64,000 bases of DNA from Clostridia bacterium (lineage in GTDB: Bacteria > Bacillota > Clostridia > Christensenellales > Borkfalkiaceae), in contig JAFUJR010000007.1 in assembly GCA_017468085.1 (NCBI GenBank), positions 19,439-83,438 of the forward strand, read 5' to 3'. The notes beneath the pieces were generated by a model. It was not told the origin of the DNA. It saw only the letters and a list, made by a program, of their open reading frames with translations, and searched no databases. Positions 7,486 through 16,745 of the stretch are shown here, in pieces (the first letter of the stretch is position 1; every line of letters begins with the position of its first letter). The position numbers and the translations under genes are program-made.

Positions 7486-10074
7486 TTATTCTCCTTGAAG
7501 CTTATCCTTTAAATCGCTGAGCAGCAAAAATGCTTGCATTGGCGAAAGAGTATTAATATCGATTTCGGCAATAATACGCTCCACTTCGGATAACTGCTTT
7601 TCTTCGGGCGCTTCCTCCTCGTATTCAATCTGTAACTTACCGCGGGCAATATCATTCTTTTCAAGAGATTTCAAAATGCCTTTTGCCCTTGTCGTTACCT
7701 CCTTGGGAACACCCGCCAACGCCGCAACCTCAATACCAAAGCTACGGTTTGCGCCGCCGCGCGCAATTTTACGCAAGAACACGACGCTACCGTTAAATTC
7801 CTTGACTGTAACCTTATAATTTTTAACACCCGAAAGCGTGTTTTCAAGCTCCGTCAATTCGTGATAATGGGTGGAAAATAACGTCTTTGCCTTAACGTGT
7901 TTAACGAGGTATTCAATTACCGCCCAAGCGATGGACAAGCCGTCGTACGTACTTGTACCGCGCCCAACCTCGTCCAAAATCAAAAGGCTGTCCTTCGTAG
8001 CGTGCAACAAAATCGCCGCCACTTCCGTCATTTCGACCATAAACGTACTTTGGTCGAAAATAAGATTATCGCTTGCGCCGACGCGCGTAAATACACGGTC
8101 TATAAGCGGAATTTCCGCCGCTTTTGCGGGCACGAACGAGCCGATATGCGCCATAACCGCAATGAGCGCAACTTGGCGCATATACGTACTTTTACCCGCC
8201 ATATTCGGGCCTGTAATGATTGCACAGCTGTTTTCTTCGTTATCCAAGACCGCGTCGTTAGGCACGAAACGCTCTTTGGAAATCGCTTCCACAACGGGAT
8301 GACGCCCCTCTGTAATACGCAAAGTCTCGCCGCTCTCTTTCATTTTGGGACGAACGTAACGTCTTTCTTTCGCAACCGTCGCTAAACTGACCAAGCAATC
8401 GAGTAGCGCCAACGAAGCTGCAATTTGTTTTAACTGCTCGATACGGCTGGCAAGAAACTCTAAAATCTGCGCGTAAATATGCGCCTCTAATTGTAGCGCG
8501 CGTTCTTCACTGCTCAAAATCTTTTCTTCCAATTGTTTCAATTCTTCGGTGATATAGCGTTCGCCCGTCGTCAACGTCTGCCTACGGATATAATCTTCGG
8601 GCACTTTATCCTTGAAAGAATTGCTGACCTCAATATAGTAGCCAAACACGCGGTTATTGCCGATTTTCAAGTTCTTTATGCCCGTGCGTTCGCGCTCTCT
8701 TTCAGCGATTTGCTGCAATATATTTTGACCGTTTTTTCTCAACTGACGAAGTTCGTCTAATTCCTTGCAGAAACCTTCGCGGATATATCCGCCGTCCTTC
8801 ATCAAAGCGGGCGGATTAGGGTCGATTGCCGCAGTTAAATAGTTTGCCAAATCGCTTACGTCAGGCAAACCGTTAACAATATCTAAAACTACTTGCGAGG
8901 ACAAGCCCGTAAGCTGGAATTTGATTGTAGGCAAAACAGAGAGAGATTTTGCAAGCGCGTTACAATCCTTGGGCATAAAATTCCCGTTGGAAATTTTACC
9001 CGAAAGACGTTCTACGTCCTTGACGTCTTTCAACGTTTCGCCAATTCCCACGCGCACCACGGACGCGTCGAAAAATTCTTGAATGCCGTCCTGCCTATAT
9101 TCAATCGCCGCAACGTCCTTCAATGGCGAAAGCATCATTTGCGTAAGCAAACGGACGCCCATGCCCGTCTTTGTTTTATCCAAAACCCAAAGCAAAGAAC
9201 CGTATTTTTTATTTTCGGCGTTATTTTGCAAAAGCTCAAGATTGCGCACGGCATTGCTGTCTAAAACCACGAATTGCTCGCGGTTGATGCATTTCACCGA
9301 CTTGATGTTGCTAAGCGCGTGTTTTTGTGTTTCCTTTAAATATTCTAAAAGCGCGCCCGCCGCAGAAATCGCTTTTTCTTTACCTGAAATTCCGTAAGGC
9401 GCAAGTGAAGACGTTTCTAACTGTTCAAGCAAAGTTTTTTCCGCACGCTTTACGTTAAACGCCCAAGGTACGTAACAGGAAAACGCGGGCAACATGCCGT
9501 GTTTCACTTCCTTGACGCCCTTGCTTGCAAGCAACATTTCCTCATTGCAAATGATTTCTGCGACGGAAAGCTTGACCAAATGCCCGACGGCTTCTTCTAA
9601 AGCGTACTGCAAAGAAAATTCTTCTACCAAAAACTCGCCCGTCGTAATATCCGCCCAAGCAACGGCAATCGTTTCTCCCTCTTTAAAGACACAGGAAATA
9701 TAGTTATTTTTGCTTTCATCAAGCATATCGTCCTCAATGAGCGTACCGGCAGAAACAATGCGTACAACGTCGCGTTCTACCAAGCCGCGCCCCGGTTGAG
9801 GGTCGGAAAGTTGATCGCAAATTGCAACCTTTTCGCCCACCGCAACGAGTTTTGCAATATAAGTATCCGCCGCGTGATAGGGAATGCCGCACATCGGCGC
9901 GCGCTCTTCAAGCCCGCAATCTCTGCCCGTGAGCGTAAGGTCGAGTATACCCGATACCTTCACCGCATCCTCAAAAAACATCTCGTAGAAATCCCCAAGA
10001 CGATAAAAAAGCACGCAATCTTTATATTTTTCTTTCATTGAAAGATAGTGTTGCATCATTTGTGAAAGCGCCAT
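7486..10074 (-). CDS. mutS: DNA mismatch repair protein MutS
   Basis: Recognises base mismatches and small loops. The 862-aa protein contains the N-terminal mismatch-binding GDFYEMFFEDA segment with the Phe-x-Glu wedge, the connector, lever and clamp regions, and a C-terminal ABC ATPase: Walker A GPNMAGKSTYMRQ (near residue 620), DQSTFMVEM signature region, Walker B LLILDEVGRGTS and FSTHYHEL. A short tail follows. Full length for MutS1. It lies 21 nt after miaB and 2 nt before mutL in one operon. Confidence 0.98.
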   Translation of the reverse strand: MALSQMMQHYLSMKEKYKDCVLFYRLGDFYEMFFEDAVKVSGILDLTLTGRDCGLEERAPMCGIPYHAADTYIAKLVAVGEKVAICDQLSDPQPGRGLVERDVVRIVSAGTLIEDDMLDESKNNYISCVFKEGETIAVAWADITTGEFLVEEFSLQYALEEAVGHLVKLSVAEIICNEEMLLASKGVKEVKHGMLPAFSCYVPWAFNVKRAEKTLLEQLETSSLAPYGISGKEKAISAAGALLEYLKETQKHALSNIKSVKCINREQFVVLDSNAVRNLELLQNNAENKKYGSLLWVLDKTKTGMGVRLLTQMMLSPLKDVAAIEYRQDGIQEFFDASVVRVGIGETLKDVKDVERLSGKISNGNFMPKDCNALAKSLSVLPTIKFQLTGLSSQVVLDIVNGLPDVSDLANYLTAAIDPNPPALMKDGGYIREGFCKELDELRQLRKNGQNILQQIAERERERTGIKNLKIGNNRVFGYYIEVSNSFKDKVPEDYIRRQTLTTGERYITEELKQLEEKILSSEERALQLEAHIYAQILEFLASRIEQLKQIAASLALLDCLVSLATVAKERRYVRPKMKESGETLRITEGRHPVVEAISKERFVPNDAVLDNEENSCAIITGPNMAGKSTYMRQVALIAVMAHIGSFVPAKAAEIPLIDRVFTRVGASDNLIFDQSTFMVEMTEVAAILLHATKDSLLILDEVGRGTSTYDGLSIAWAVIEYLVKHVKAKTLFSTHYHELTELENTLSGVKNYKVTVKEFNGSVVFLRKIARGGANRSFGIEVAALAGVPKEVTTRAKGILKSLEKNDIARGKLQIEYEEEAPEEKQLSEVERIIAEIDINTLSPMQAFLLLSDLKDKLQGE

Positions 10075-10095
10075 AATCTTACCTTCCTTATCCCA

Positions 10096-11421
10096 TCAAT
10101 CCACTACGATTTCGCCAAAAAGCGAAATACCGTTTGCCTTCGTAACTTTCAGCGATATAAATTCGCCGACGAGGTTTTTCTCGCTCTTAAAATAGCCCAT
10201 TCTGCCAAATTCGTCTCTGCCGAGATACAAGCCCTTTTTCTCGTCGTAATCCTCGCAGAGAATTTCCACCGTCTTACCCACGTAAGCCTCCGACTTTTGG
10301 CGTGTTAAAGAATTTACCAACGCCACGAGGCGCATGATTCTATCCTTTTGTATTTCCTCAGGGACATGATTAGGCATTTCCGTCGCTTTCGTACCCTCCC
10401 TGGGCGAATAAACGAAAGTAAACGCCGAGGCAAAGTTCACTTCCTTCACCAATTCTTCCGTAGCAAGATAGTCTTCTTCCGTCTCGCCGGGAAAACCGAC
10501 GATAATGTCCGTCGTCAACTCCGCTTCGGGGAAATAGCTTCTAAGCATCTCCACCTCTTGCAAATATTTTTCACGGGTGTAGCGGCGGTTCATTGCCGAC
10601 AAAACGGAATTTGAGCCCGATTGCACGGGCAAGTGTACAAGTCTGCAAATTTTAGGGTGTTTTTGCATGACCTTGACAACGTCCTCGTTAAAATCCTTAG
10701 GATGACTCGTCATAAAACGAACACGGAATTTTCCCGCAATCGACGCCACTCTGTCCAAAAGCTCTGCAAAGGTAACGCCCGTCGAGCCGTCCGAGCCGTA
10801 AGAGTTTACGTTTTGACCGAGCAAAGTAATCTCGCGATAGCCCTCGGCAACCAACTTTTTTACTTCCGCAACGATATTTTCGGGGTCTCTCGAACGTTCT
10901 CTGCCGCGCACGTAAGGCACGATGCAGTAGGAGCAGAAATTATTACAGCCGTACATAATATTTACCCAAGCATTGGGATAGCTCGTGCGATATGCGTCGT
11001 CAAACTCGACAATTTCCCCCTCTTTCTCACGAATGGAAATCACGCGCTTTTTCTGTAATTTCTTTTTACGGATCAGTTCCTCCAATTCTTCCAAGTTGAG
11101 CGTGCCGAACATAATATCGATGAAAGGGAATTTCTTCTTCAATACGTCCGTTTTTCCCTTTTCCTGCGTCATACAACCGCCGACGGCAATGAGCAAATGA
11201 GGCTTTTGTTTTTTTAATTTTTTCAACGCCCCTATATTGCCGAACGCATGATTTTCCGCATTTTCACGAATACAGCAGGTATTGAACACGATAATATCCG
11301 CCTCCTCTTTTTTCTCGGCTTCCTCTTCGTAACCGATACGACGGAGAATACCTGCGATTTTTTCCGATTCGTGTACGTTCATTTGGCAACCATAGGTTAC
11401 GATAAAATATTTTTCCGACAT
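10096..11421 (-). CDS. miaB: tRNA-2-methylthio-N6-dimethylallyladenosine synthase
   Basis: Radical-SAM methylthiotransferase that converts i6A37 to ms2i6A37 in tRNA. The 441-aa protein has an N-terminal UPF0004 domain with three cluster-binding cysteines (YGCQMN, NTCCIRE and VGGCMTQ), a radical-SAM core with CNNFCSYC (about residues 159-166), and a C-terminal TRAM domain. First gene of the miaB-mutS-mutL-miaA operon, behind a consensus promoter. MiaA and MiaB act in sequence on the same base. Confidence 0.97.
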   Translation of the reverse strand: MSEKYFIVTYGCQMNVHESEKIAGILRRIGYEEEAEKKEEADIIVFNTCCIRENAENHAFGNIGALKKLKKQKPHLLIAVGGCMTQEKGKTDVLKKKFPFIDIMFGTLNLEELEELIRKKKLQKKRVISIREKEGEIVEFDDAYRTSYPNAWVNIMYGCNNFCSYCIVPYVRGRERSRDPENIVAEVKKLVAEGYREITLLGQNVNSYGSDGSTGVTFAELLDRVASIAGKFRVRFMTSHPKDFNEDVVKVMQKHPKICRLVHLPVQSGSNSVLSAMNRRYTREKYLQEVEMLRSYFPEAELTTDIIVGFPGETEEDYLATEELVKEVNFASAFTFVYSPREGTKATEMPNHVPEEIQKDRIMRLVALVNSLTRQKSEAYVGKTVEILCEDYDEKKGLYLGRDEFGRMGYFKSEKNLVGEFISLKVTKANGISLFGEIVVD

Positions 11422-11450
11422 AATAACCCTATTTTTATTTCATTTTTTTT

Positions 11451-11479
11451 ATTATACACTTTTTTTCGCGTTTTTTCAA
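11451..11479 (-). promoter_or_regulatory. Promoter of the miaB-mutS-mutL-miaA operon
   Basis: Minus-strand TTGAAA (11474-11479), 17-nt spacer and a perfect TATAAT (11451-11456), about 30 nt upstream of the miaB start. The intergenic space is shared with the divergent penicillin-binding protein gene. Confidence 0.8.
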
Positions 11480-11545
11480 CTCTTTAACAATGTTAAAGCG
11501 AGTTTTTTCGTGATAAAAACGGAAAAATGAAGAATACTGCTTACG

Positions 11546-13786
11546 ATGAAGACATTAAAACGAATTTTATTGATTACGCTCAGCTTATGCCTAATAGGCA
11601 TAACGACGGCACTTATTTACTATCACGTGGCAACAAAAGACGTAACGTTAAACCCTTCTCGATTGACCATTAACGAAAATATGCTAACCCTACTCGATAA
11701 GGATAAAAATTTGATTTCACTCGGTGCAGAAGCCAACCGCCAAGCCGTAACCACCGAAGAAATCCCGTGGCATACGAAGCAAGCCTTTATCGACGTTGAA
11801 GACAGACGGTTTTATAAACACCACGGCTTCGACGGGAAAGGGATTGTACGCGCCCTCCTGCACAATATCAAATCCCGCTCCTTAAAAGAGGGCGCTTCGA
11901 CCATTTCGCAACAACTCATCAAAAACTCCCACTTATCTCAAGAAAAAACCTTAAAGCGCAAACTGCAAGAATGGAAATTAACCAAACAGTTGGAAAAAAA
12001 ATACAGCAAAGAGGATATTTTGACTCTTTATTTAAACACGATTTACTTTGGGCATAACTGTTTTGGAATCGCCTCGGCGTCGGAGTTCTATTTCGATAAA
12101 AAGCCCAAAGACTTGACCCTTGCCGAAAGCGCAATGCTTGCAGGTTTAATTAAATCCCCCAACAATTATTCCCCTTTTCGCTACGCGGAAAAATGCCAAA
12201 ATCGGCGCGCGTGCGTACTGCGTATTATGCGCAAAAACGGCAGCATATCCAATGAAGAACAGCTTGCCGCAAACGCCGCTCCTCTCCCCGTTTCCCCTAA
12301 AAAGACGGGAAAAGACAAAGGCTACGCTTACTTTGTGATGGACGAGCTTTCCTCCCTTGCCGACGAATATAATTTTAGAATTGGCGGGAAAATTGAAATT
12401 CAAACGTATATGGATAAGCCGTTGCAGAAATACTTGGAAACATTGAGCGCAACGGATGAAAATTGCGGCAAGGCATTCCTTTCTCTCGATCCAAAAACCG
12501 GCGGTTTTACAGCGGCGGTTTCCAAGATAGGAAACGAAAACCGCTTACCCGGCTCGCTTATAAAGCCCCTATTGGTCTATGCGCCCGCATTGGAAGAAAA
12601 TTATCTTTCGCCTGCCACGCCGATTTTAGATGAAAAAATAGATTACGGCGGATATATTCCGCAAAATCACGACGGAAAATATCACGGTTACGTGAGCGTA
12701 AGGGAATGCGTAGAAAGGAGCTTAAATATCCCTGCCGTAAAAGTTTTATCTTCACTTGGCGTTTCAAAATGCGCCGATTATATGCAAAAAATGGGCTTGC
12801 AGGTTGAGGACAGCGAAAAAAATTTAGCGCTTGCATTGGGCGGTATGCAACATGGATACACCCTTAAAGAATTGCTTTCTGCTTATTCCGTATTTCCCAA
12901 CGGCGGCGTCAAAAAGTCGTGCGGATTTATTGAAAGGATAAAAATAAACGGCGCAACCGTTTATAAAAAGCCAAAAACAGAGCAACGGGTGTTTAGCGAA
13001 GACAGCGCATATTTAATGACGGACATGCTGAAAGGCACAGCAAAAAACGGCACGGCAAAAAAGCTACGCTCCCTCCCTTTTGAAGTAGCGGCAAAAACGG
13101 GTACGGTTGGTACGAAAAACGGAAATACGGACGCTTATGCCTTCTCGTACACAACAAGAAATTGTATTGGCGTTTGGTGCGGGAATCCTGACAACACAAA
13201 AATAGAAACTTCGGGTGGCGGTCTGCCTTGCAATTATTTAAAGTCTATCAACGAATTTTTATACAATGAATACGAAAAAAACGGAGAATCGATTTCCCCG
13301 TTTTCCATCCCCCCAAATATTGTAAAAATTGCGCTTGATAAAAACATGTATTATGATACACATACTATGTTACGCGCAGATGAAAATTCCCCTGCTGAAT
13401 TTCGTTTTACAGAACTATTCAAAAAAGAGGCAAGCCCTTTAGAATCAAGCACTTCCTTTACTTTTCCAATCATCCTTTCCCCCTCCGTAACCGTGGAAGA
13501 AAACAAGGTGATTATCACTTTAAATCCGCACTCGCCAAACTATTACCGTTACCGAATCGAACGGAGTGATTATGCGACACATACTACCATATATGAAGGC
13601 GAATTCATTCCGCAATTTGTAGACGAGCATATCGAAAAAGAAAAATGTTACACTTATACCATTACCCCAATTTACAAAGAAAACGTGGGCAAAAAAATTA
13701 TCCTGCCAACCGTTTTTACTACAGCGCAGGATTCCACTCTTATAGAAGATAAACAGATTACGCAAACGGATTGGTGGAATAAATAA
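11546..13786 (+). CDS. Class A penicillin-binding protein (PBP1 type)
   Basis: Bifunctional peptidoglycan synthase: a glycosyltransferase polymerises lipid II and a transpeptidase cross-links the peptides outside the membrane. The 746-aa protein has one N-terminal membrane anchor (about residues 7-27), a GT51 domain with EDRRFYKHHG (catalytic Glu near 87) and GASTISQQL, and a transpeptidase domain with SLIK (near 337, acyl-serine), SLN (near 393) and KTGT (near 520). The last ~110 residues resemble a fibronectin-like fold. No obvious long cytoplasmic tail. The ribosome site is weak. It is transcribed divergently from miaB. Confidence 0.93.
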   Translation: MKTLKRILLITLSLCLIGITTALIYYHVATKDVTLNPSRLTINENMLTLLDKDKNLISLGAEANRQAVTTEEIPWHTKQAFIDVEDRRFYKHHGFDGKGIVRALLHNIKSRSLKEGASTISQQLIKNSHLSQEKTLKRKLQEWKLTKQLEKKYSKEDILTLYLNTIYFGHNCFGIASASEFYFDKKPKDLTLAESAMLAGLIKSPNNYSPFRYAEKCQNRRACVLRIMRKNGSISNEEQLAANAAPLPVSPKKTGKDKGYAYFVMDELSSLADEYNFRIGGKIEIQTYMDKPLQKYLETLSATDENCGKAFLSLDPKTGGFTAAVSKIGNENRLPGSLIKPLLVYAPALEENYLSPATPILDEKIDYGGYIPQNHDGKYHGYVSVRECVERSLNIPAVKVLSSLGVSKCADYMQKMGLQVEDSEKNLALALGGMQHGYTLKELLSAYSVFPNGGVKKSCGFIERIKINGATVYKKPKTEQRVFSEDSAYLMTDMLKGTAKNGTAKKLRSLPFEVAAKTGTVGTKNGNTDAYAFSYTTRNCIGVWCGNPDNTKIETSGGGLPCNYLKSINEFLYNEYEKNGESISPFSIPPNIVKIALDKNMYYDTHTMLRADENSPAEFRFTELFKKEASPLESSTSFTFPIILSPSVTVEENKVIITLNPHSPNYYRYRIERSDYATHTTIYEGEFIPQFVDEHIEKEKCYTYTITPIYKENVGKKIILPTVFTTAQDSTLIEDKQITQTDWWNK

Positions 13787-13789
13787 TAA

Positions 13790-13812
13790 GCGCCCACTTT
13801 TTAGATGGGCGC
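13790..13812. terminator. Hairpin between convergent pbp and thiI
   Basis: A 7-bp GC-rich stem (13790-13796 and 13806-13812) with a T-rich loop lies between convergent genes. There is no clear T run after it on the plus strand, while the minus strand has a T/A-rich tail, so its role as a terminator is likely but not certain. Confidence 0.5.
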
Positions 13813-13827
13813 ACTCCGTGCCGTGGA

Positions 13828-14985
13828 TTATAATTGAATTTTTTCTATTGTAGCAAACGCTTCCTCGATAAGCCCCTCTACGTCAAGCTGCGCCTCTTCT
13901 CGAAGTATGTCTGTAAGTTTAGGACGGATTGCAGGAAAATCGGGCAAGAACACCGTACAGCAATCTTCAAAGGGCAAAATTGACGTTTCGTACGCGCCCA
14001 TTTTGACGGAAATATCAATAATCTCGTTTTTATCAAAACCAATCAAAGGACGAAGCACGGGCAACTCCTCTACGACGGAATTTGAGGAGGTAATCCCCTC
14101 AATTGTTTGGCTTGCAACTTGACCGAGGCTTTCGCCCGTAATCAAACACTGACCGCCGATGCGCTTTGCGTGGCGTTCCGCAATTCGATACATGAAGCGC
14201 CTTAACAGAGTAATCATCAATTCCGGCTTACACTTTTCGTGAATTGCTTCTTGAATATGCGTTACGCTGACGGTGCAGAGCTTTGTTCCGCAAGTATATT
14301 CGGACAAAATTCTTGCCAAATCCACTACTTTTTCCTTTGCCTGCAAATTGGTGTAAGGATAGCTGTGGAAATGCAAACAATCCACGTTCATACCGCGTTT
14401 TGCCATCATATACCCCGCAACGGGGCTGTCAATACCGCCCGAAAGCAACAAAACGCCCTTACCTGCCGTGCCTACGGGCATACCGTTTGCGCCTTGAATA
14501 AATTCACCAAACACGAGCGCTTTGCCGTTTTCACGAATATCTACGCGCACGCTAAACGAAGGATTGTGTACGTCCACGGAAATCGCGCCCTTTGCGTAAT
14601 CCAGCAACATCCCGCCCAATTTTTTACTAATTTCGACGGACGTTAAAGGATATTTTTTATCCCCGCGGTGAGATTCAACCTTAAACGTACCGCTTGTACG
14701 CGCTACGAGCTTTGCTGCCTCGAAGATAGAATCCATGTCCGAGTTTGTTTCATACGCTACGCTTAACGTGTGCAAACCAAACACTTTTTTAAGTTTTTCG
14801 ATGATTTCCTCGATTTCTTCTTCGTTAAACTCGCGCACGGTGTAACGCCCGCATTGTTTGATTAGCTCGTGCTCAAACGAAGATAAGGCGCGATTTAAGT
14901 TATTTTCAAACGCGCGCTCGAAAAAACCTCTGTTTTTTCCCTTTAAGTATATCTCTGAATAACGGATTATAATGACCTTCTTCAT
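13828..14985 (-). CDS. thiI: tRNA 4-thiouridine synthase ThiI
   Basis: Adenylates U8 of tRNA and installs sulfur; also can serve thiazole synthesis. The 385-aa protein has a ferredoxin-like N-terminus, a THUMP domain (about residues 60-165) and an ATP-pyrophosphatase domain with the PP-loop SGGIDSPVAG (about 182-191). It lacks the C-terminal rhodanese domain found in E. coli ThiI, as in Bacillus, where a dedicated cysteine desulfurase feeds sulfur. Exactly such a desulfurase lies 9 nt upstream, so the two probably act as a pair. Confidence 0.95.
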   Translation of the reverse strand: MKKVIIIRYSEIYLKGKNRGFFERAFENNLNRALSSFEHELIKQCGRYTVREFNEEEIEEIIEKLKKVFGLHTLSVAYETNSDMDSIFEAAKLVARTSGTFKVESHRGDKKYPLTSVEISKKLGGMLLDYAKGAISVDVHNPSFSVRVDIRENGKALVFGEFIQGANGMPVGTAGKGVLLLSGGIDSPVAGYMMAKRGMNVDCLHFHSYPYTNLQAKEKVVDLARILSEYTCGTKLCTVSVTHIQEAIHEKCKPELMITLLRRFMYRIAERHAKRIGGQCLITGESLGQVASQTIEGITSSNSVVEELPVLRPLIGFDKNEIIDISVKMGAYETSILPFEDCCTVFLPDFPAIRPKLTDILREEAQLDVEGLIEEAFATIEKIQL

Positions 14986-14994
14986 GTCGTCCTC

Positions 14995-16125
14995 TTATTT
15001 CATTCTCTTTTTTAAATCTCTGCCAATTTCATTAAGCACGGCAATAGCGGTTTGAATTTCTTCCTCAGTCGTCTCTTTCGAAAAGCTAATGCGCAGTACG
15101 CCATCCGCTGTTTTTTCGTCGTAGCCGCATCCCAAAACTACCTTACTATAACGGAGCTTATTATTAGACGAGCAAGCAGAACCCGTACCGATAAGTACGC
15201 CCTTGTCGTCTGCCATTTGTTGTAAAACAGCACCGCGCAAACCTACCGCCGAGACCGTCAAAATATAAGGCGTTCCGTCCAAAGGCGATAAACGGATATA
15301 CACTTCTTTATCCAAACCATCCCAAAGTATTTCACGGTATTCGCGCAAACGTTCGAAATCCGCCTTTAACGTAGCAAATTTTTCTTCTACGGCATAACTA
15401 AACTGCATAATACCGAAAGTGTTTTCCGTGCCACTTCTTCTGCCGCCCTCTTGACCTCCTCCGATAATATAAGCGGGCAAAACGAGGGATTTCCTCTTAA
15501 TCAATGCACCAACGCCTTTCAATCCGCCGATTTTATGCGCGCTGATAGAATATAAATCGATTTCCTTTGCCAAGCGGAAAGGGATTTTTCCGTACGCTTG
15601 TATGCCGTCTACATGGAAAATGACGCGCGGATTTTTTTTCTTTACCTCTTTTGCGATGGCATTCACGTCGTTAATCGCGCCAATTTCATTGTTGACTTGC
15701 ATAACGGAAACCAAGCTCGTCTTATCATCCACGAGCGTAAGCAATTTTTCCACGTCTACCTTGCCGTCTTTTAAGAGCGGAGCGTAACGAGGCTCTACCA
15801 CGCCGCGTATTTTTAGCTCATGAAAAGCCGCTAAAACGGCAGAGTGTTCCCCCTCCGTCGTAACGGCGTTTCCACGCCGTGCGAAAGAGAAAACGGCTTG
15901 ATTGTCCGCCTCCGTCCCGCACGAAGTAAAAATTACTTCAAACGCGCTTTCGTCCGCTACCTTATTAAGCAGAACGGAGCGCGCTTTTTTAAGCTCGCTC
16001 TGCAATGCAAAACCCTCCTTGTATAAAGCAGAAGGATTATAAAATTTTTCCGTAACGTAAATCTGCGCCCGCTCCACCGCCCGCAAAGACGGTTTCGTGG
16101 TTGCCGCATTATCTAAATAAATCAT
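14995..16125 (-). CDS. Cysteine desulfurase (class V aminotransferase, NifS/IscS-like)
   Basis: PLP enzyme that mobilises sulfur from cysteine as a persulfide. The 376-aa protein shows the LDNAATT opening, VMQVNNEIGAI, the PLP-ring aspartate in HVDGIQ, the Schiff-base Lys in SAHKIGG (near residue 200) and the catalytic cysteine in GSACSS (near 318). Its start overlaps the upstream gene by ATGA, and thiI follows after 9 nt, so its main job is likely sulfur supply for tRNA thiolation (NifZ-like role of Bacillus). Supply of Fe-S assembly is an alternative. Confidence 0.93.
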   Translation of the reverse strand: MIYLDNAATTKPSLRAVERAQIYVTEKFYNPSALYKEGFALQSELKKARSVLLNKVADESAFEVIFTSCGTEADNQAVFSFARRGNAVTTEGEHSAVLAAFHELKIRGVVEPRYAPLLKDGKVDVEKLLTLVDDKTSLVSVMQVNNEIGAINDVNAIAKEVKKKNPRVIFHVDGIQAYGKIPFRLAKEIDLYSISAHKIGGLKGVGALIKRKSLVLPAYIIGGGQEGGRRSGTENTFGIMQFSYAVEEKFATLKADFERLREYREILWDGLDKEVYIRLSPLDGTPYILTVSAVGLRGAVLQQMADDKGVLIGTGSACSSNNKLRYSKVVLGCGYDEKTADGVLRISFSKETTEEEIQTAIAVLNEIGRDLKKRMK

Positions 16126-16715
16126 ACTTGCTGTTGTTTTTTCTTCTCTTGCGCAACGTAATCCCTATCCAACGCCGTGCGCTTGGTTACGTGCATTAAG
16201 TTTATTAAAAACTCTTCCCTGCATTCTAACACAAAAAGCTTTCTGCCGTTATAATCCGCCAAAATATACATAAAGAACTTGTCCTCCGCCGCTTCTTCAT
16301 TGGACGTACAAATCACGCTCTTTACGTTGGGGTCCGCCTTGAAACGGTCATAGGAAGTTGAATCCACGTCGCCGACTTGGATAATTGCCTCCGTTGCAAT
16401 GCGCGCAACGAGCTTTCTTTTATTGGTATTCACCACCTTTGAAATACGAATTTCATCGGTTACAATCGCATAATCGTAGGAAACGTTCGTCGAATTTTTC
16501 CATTTAAAGAGAATAAACCACATTCCCCAAGACGTCAATGCACCGGTTCCAAAGAAAATCATAAAACCCACGTCGGGAATAAATAAGACGAAAAAGATGG
16601 AAATCAAAATGCCGATAACCATAAAGACGTTAGAAAGTATATTCAAAACCGCATATTTTTTCTCTTTCTTCGCCTCGTTTTTCGCCTTAGCGCTTTCTTC
16701 GTAAAAAAGATCCAT
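16122..16715 (-). CDS. Small membrane protein of unknown function
   Basis: A 197-aa protein I do not recognise. Residues about 22-43 and 48-70 form two hydrophobic segments separated by a short turn, and the remaining ~125 residues are a soluble domain rich in charged residues, resembling the cytoplasmic part of bacterial PH-domain-like membrane proteins, but without a motif I can name. It overlaps the cysteine desulfurase start by four bases (ATGA) and lies 30 nt after the carB-dapF fusion, so it belongs to that operon. Confidence 0.75.
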   Translation of the reverse strand: MDLFYEESAKAKNEAKKEKKYAVLNILSNVFMVIGILISIFFVLFIPDVGFMIFFGTGALTSWGMWFILFKWKNSTNVSYDYAIVTDEIRISKVVNTNKRKLVARIATEAIIQVGDVDSTSYDRFKADPNVKSVICTSNEEAAEDKFFMYILADYNGRKLFVLECREEFLINLMHVTKRTALDRDYVAQEKKKQQQV

Positions 16716-16745
16716 TTACTTTTCTCCGTTATTAGATAATTTAAA

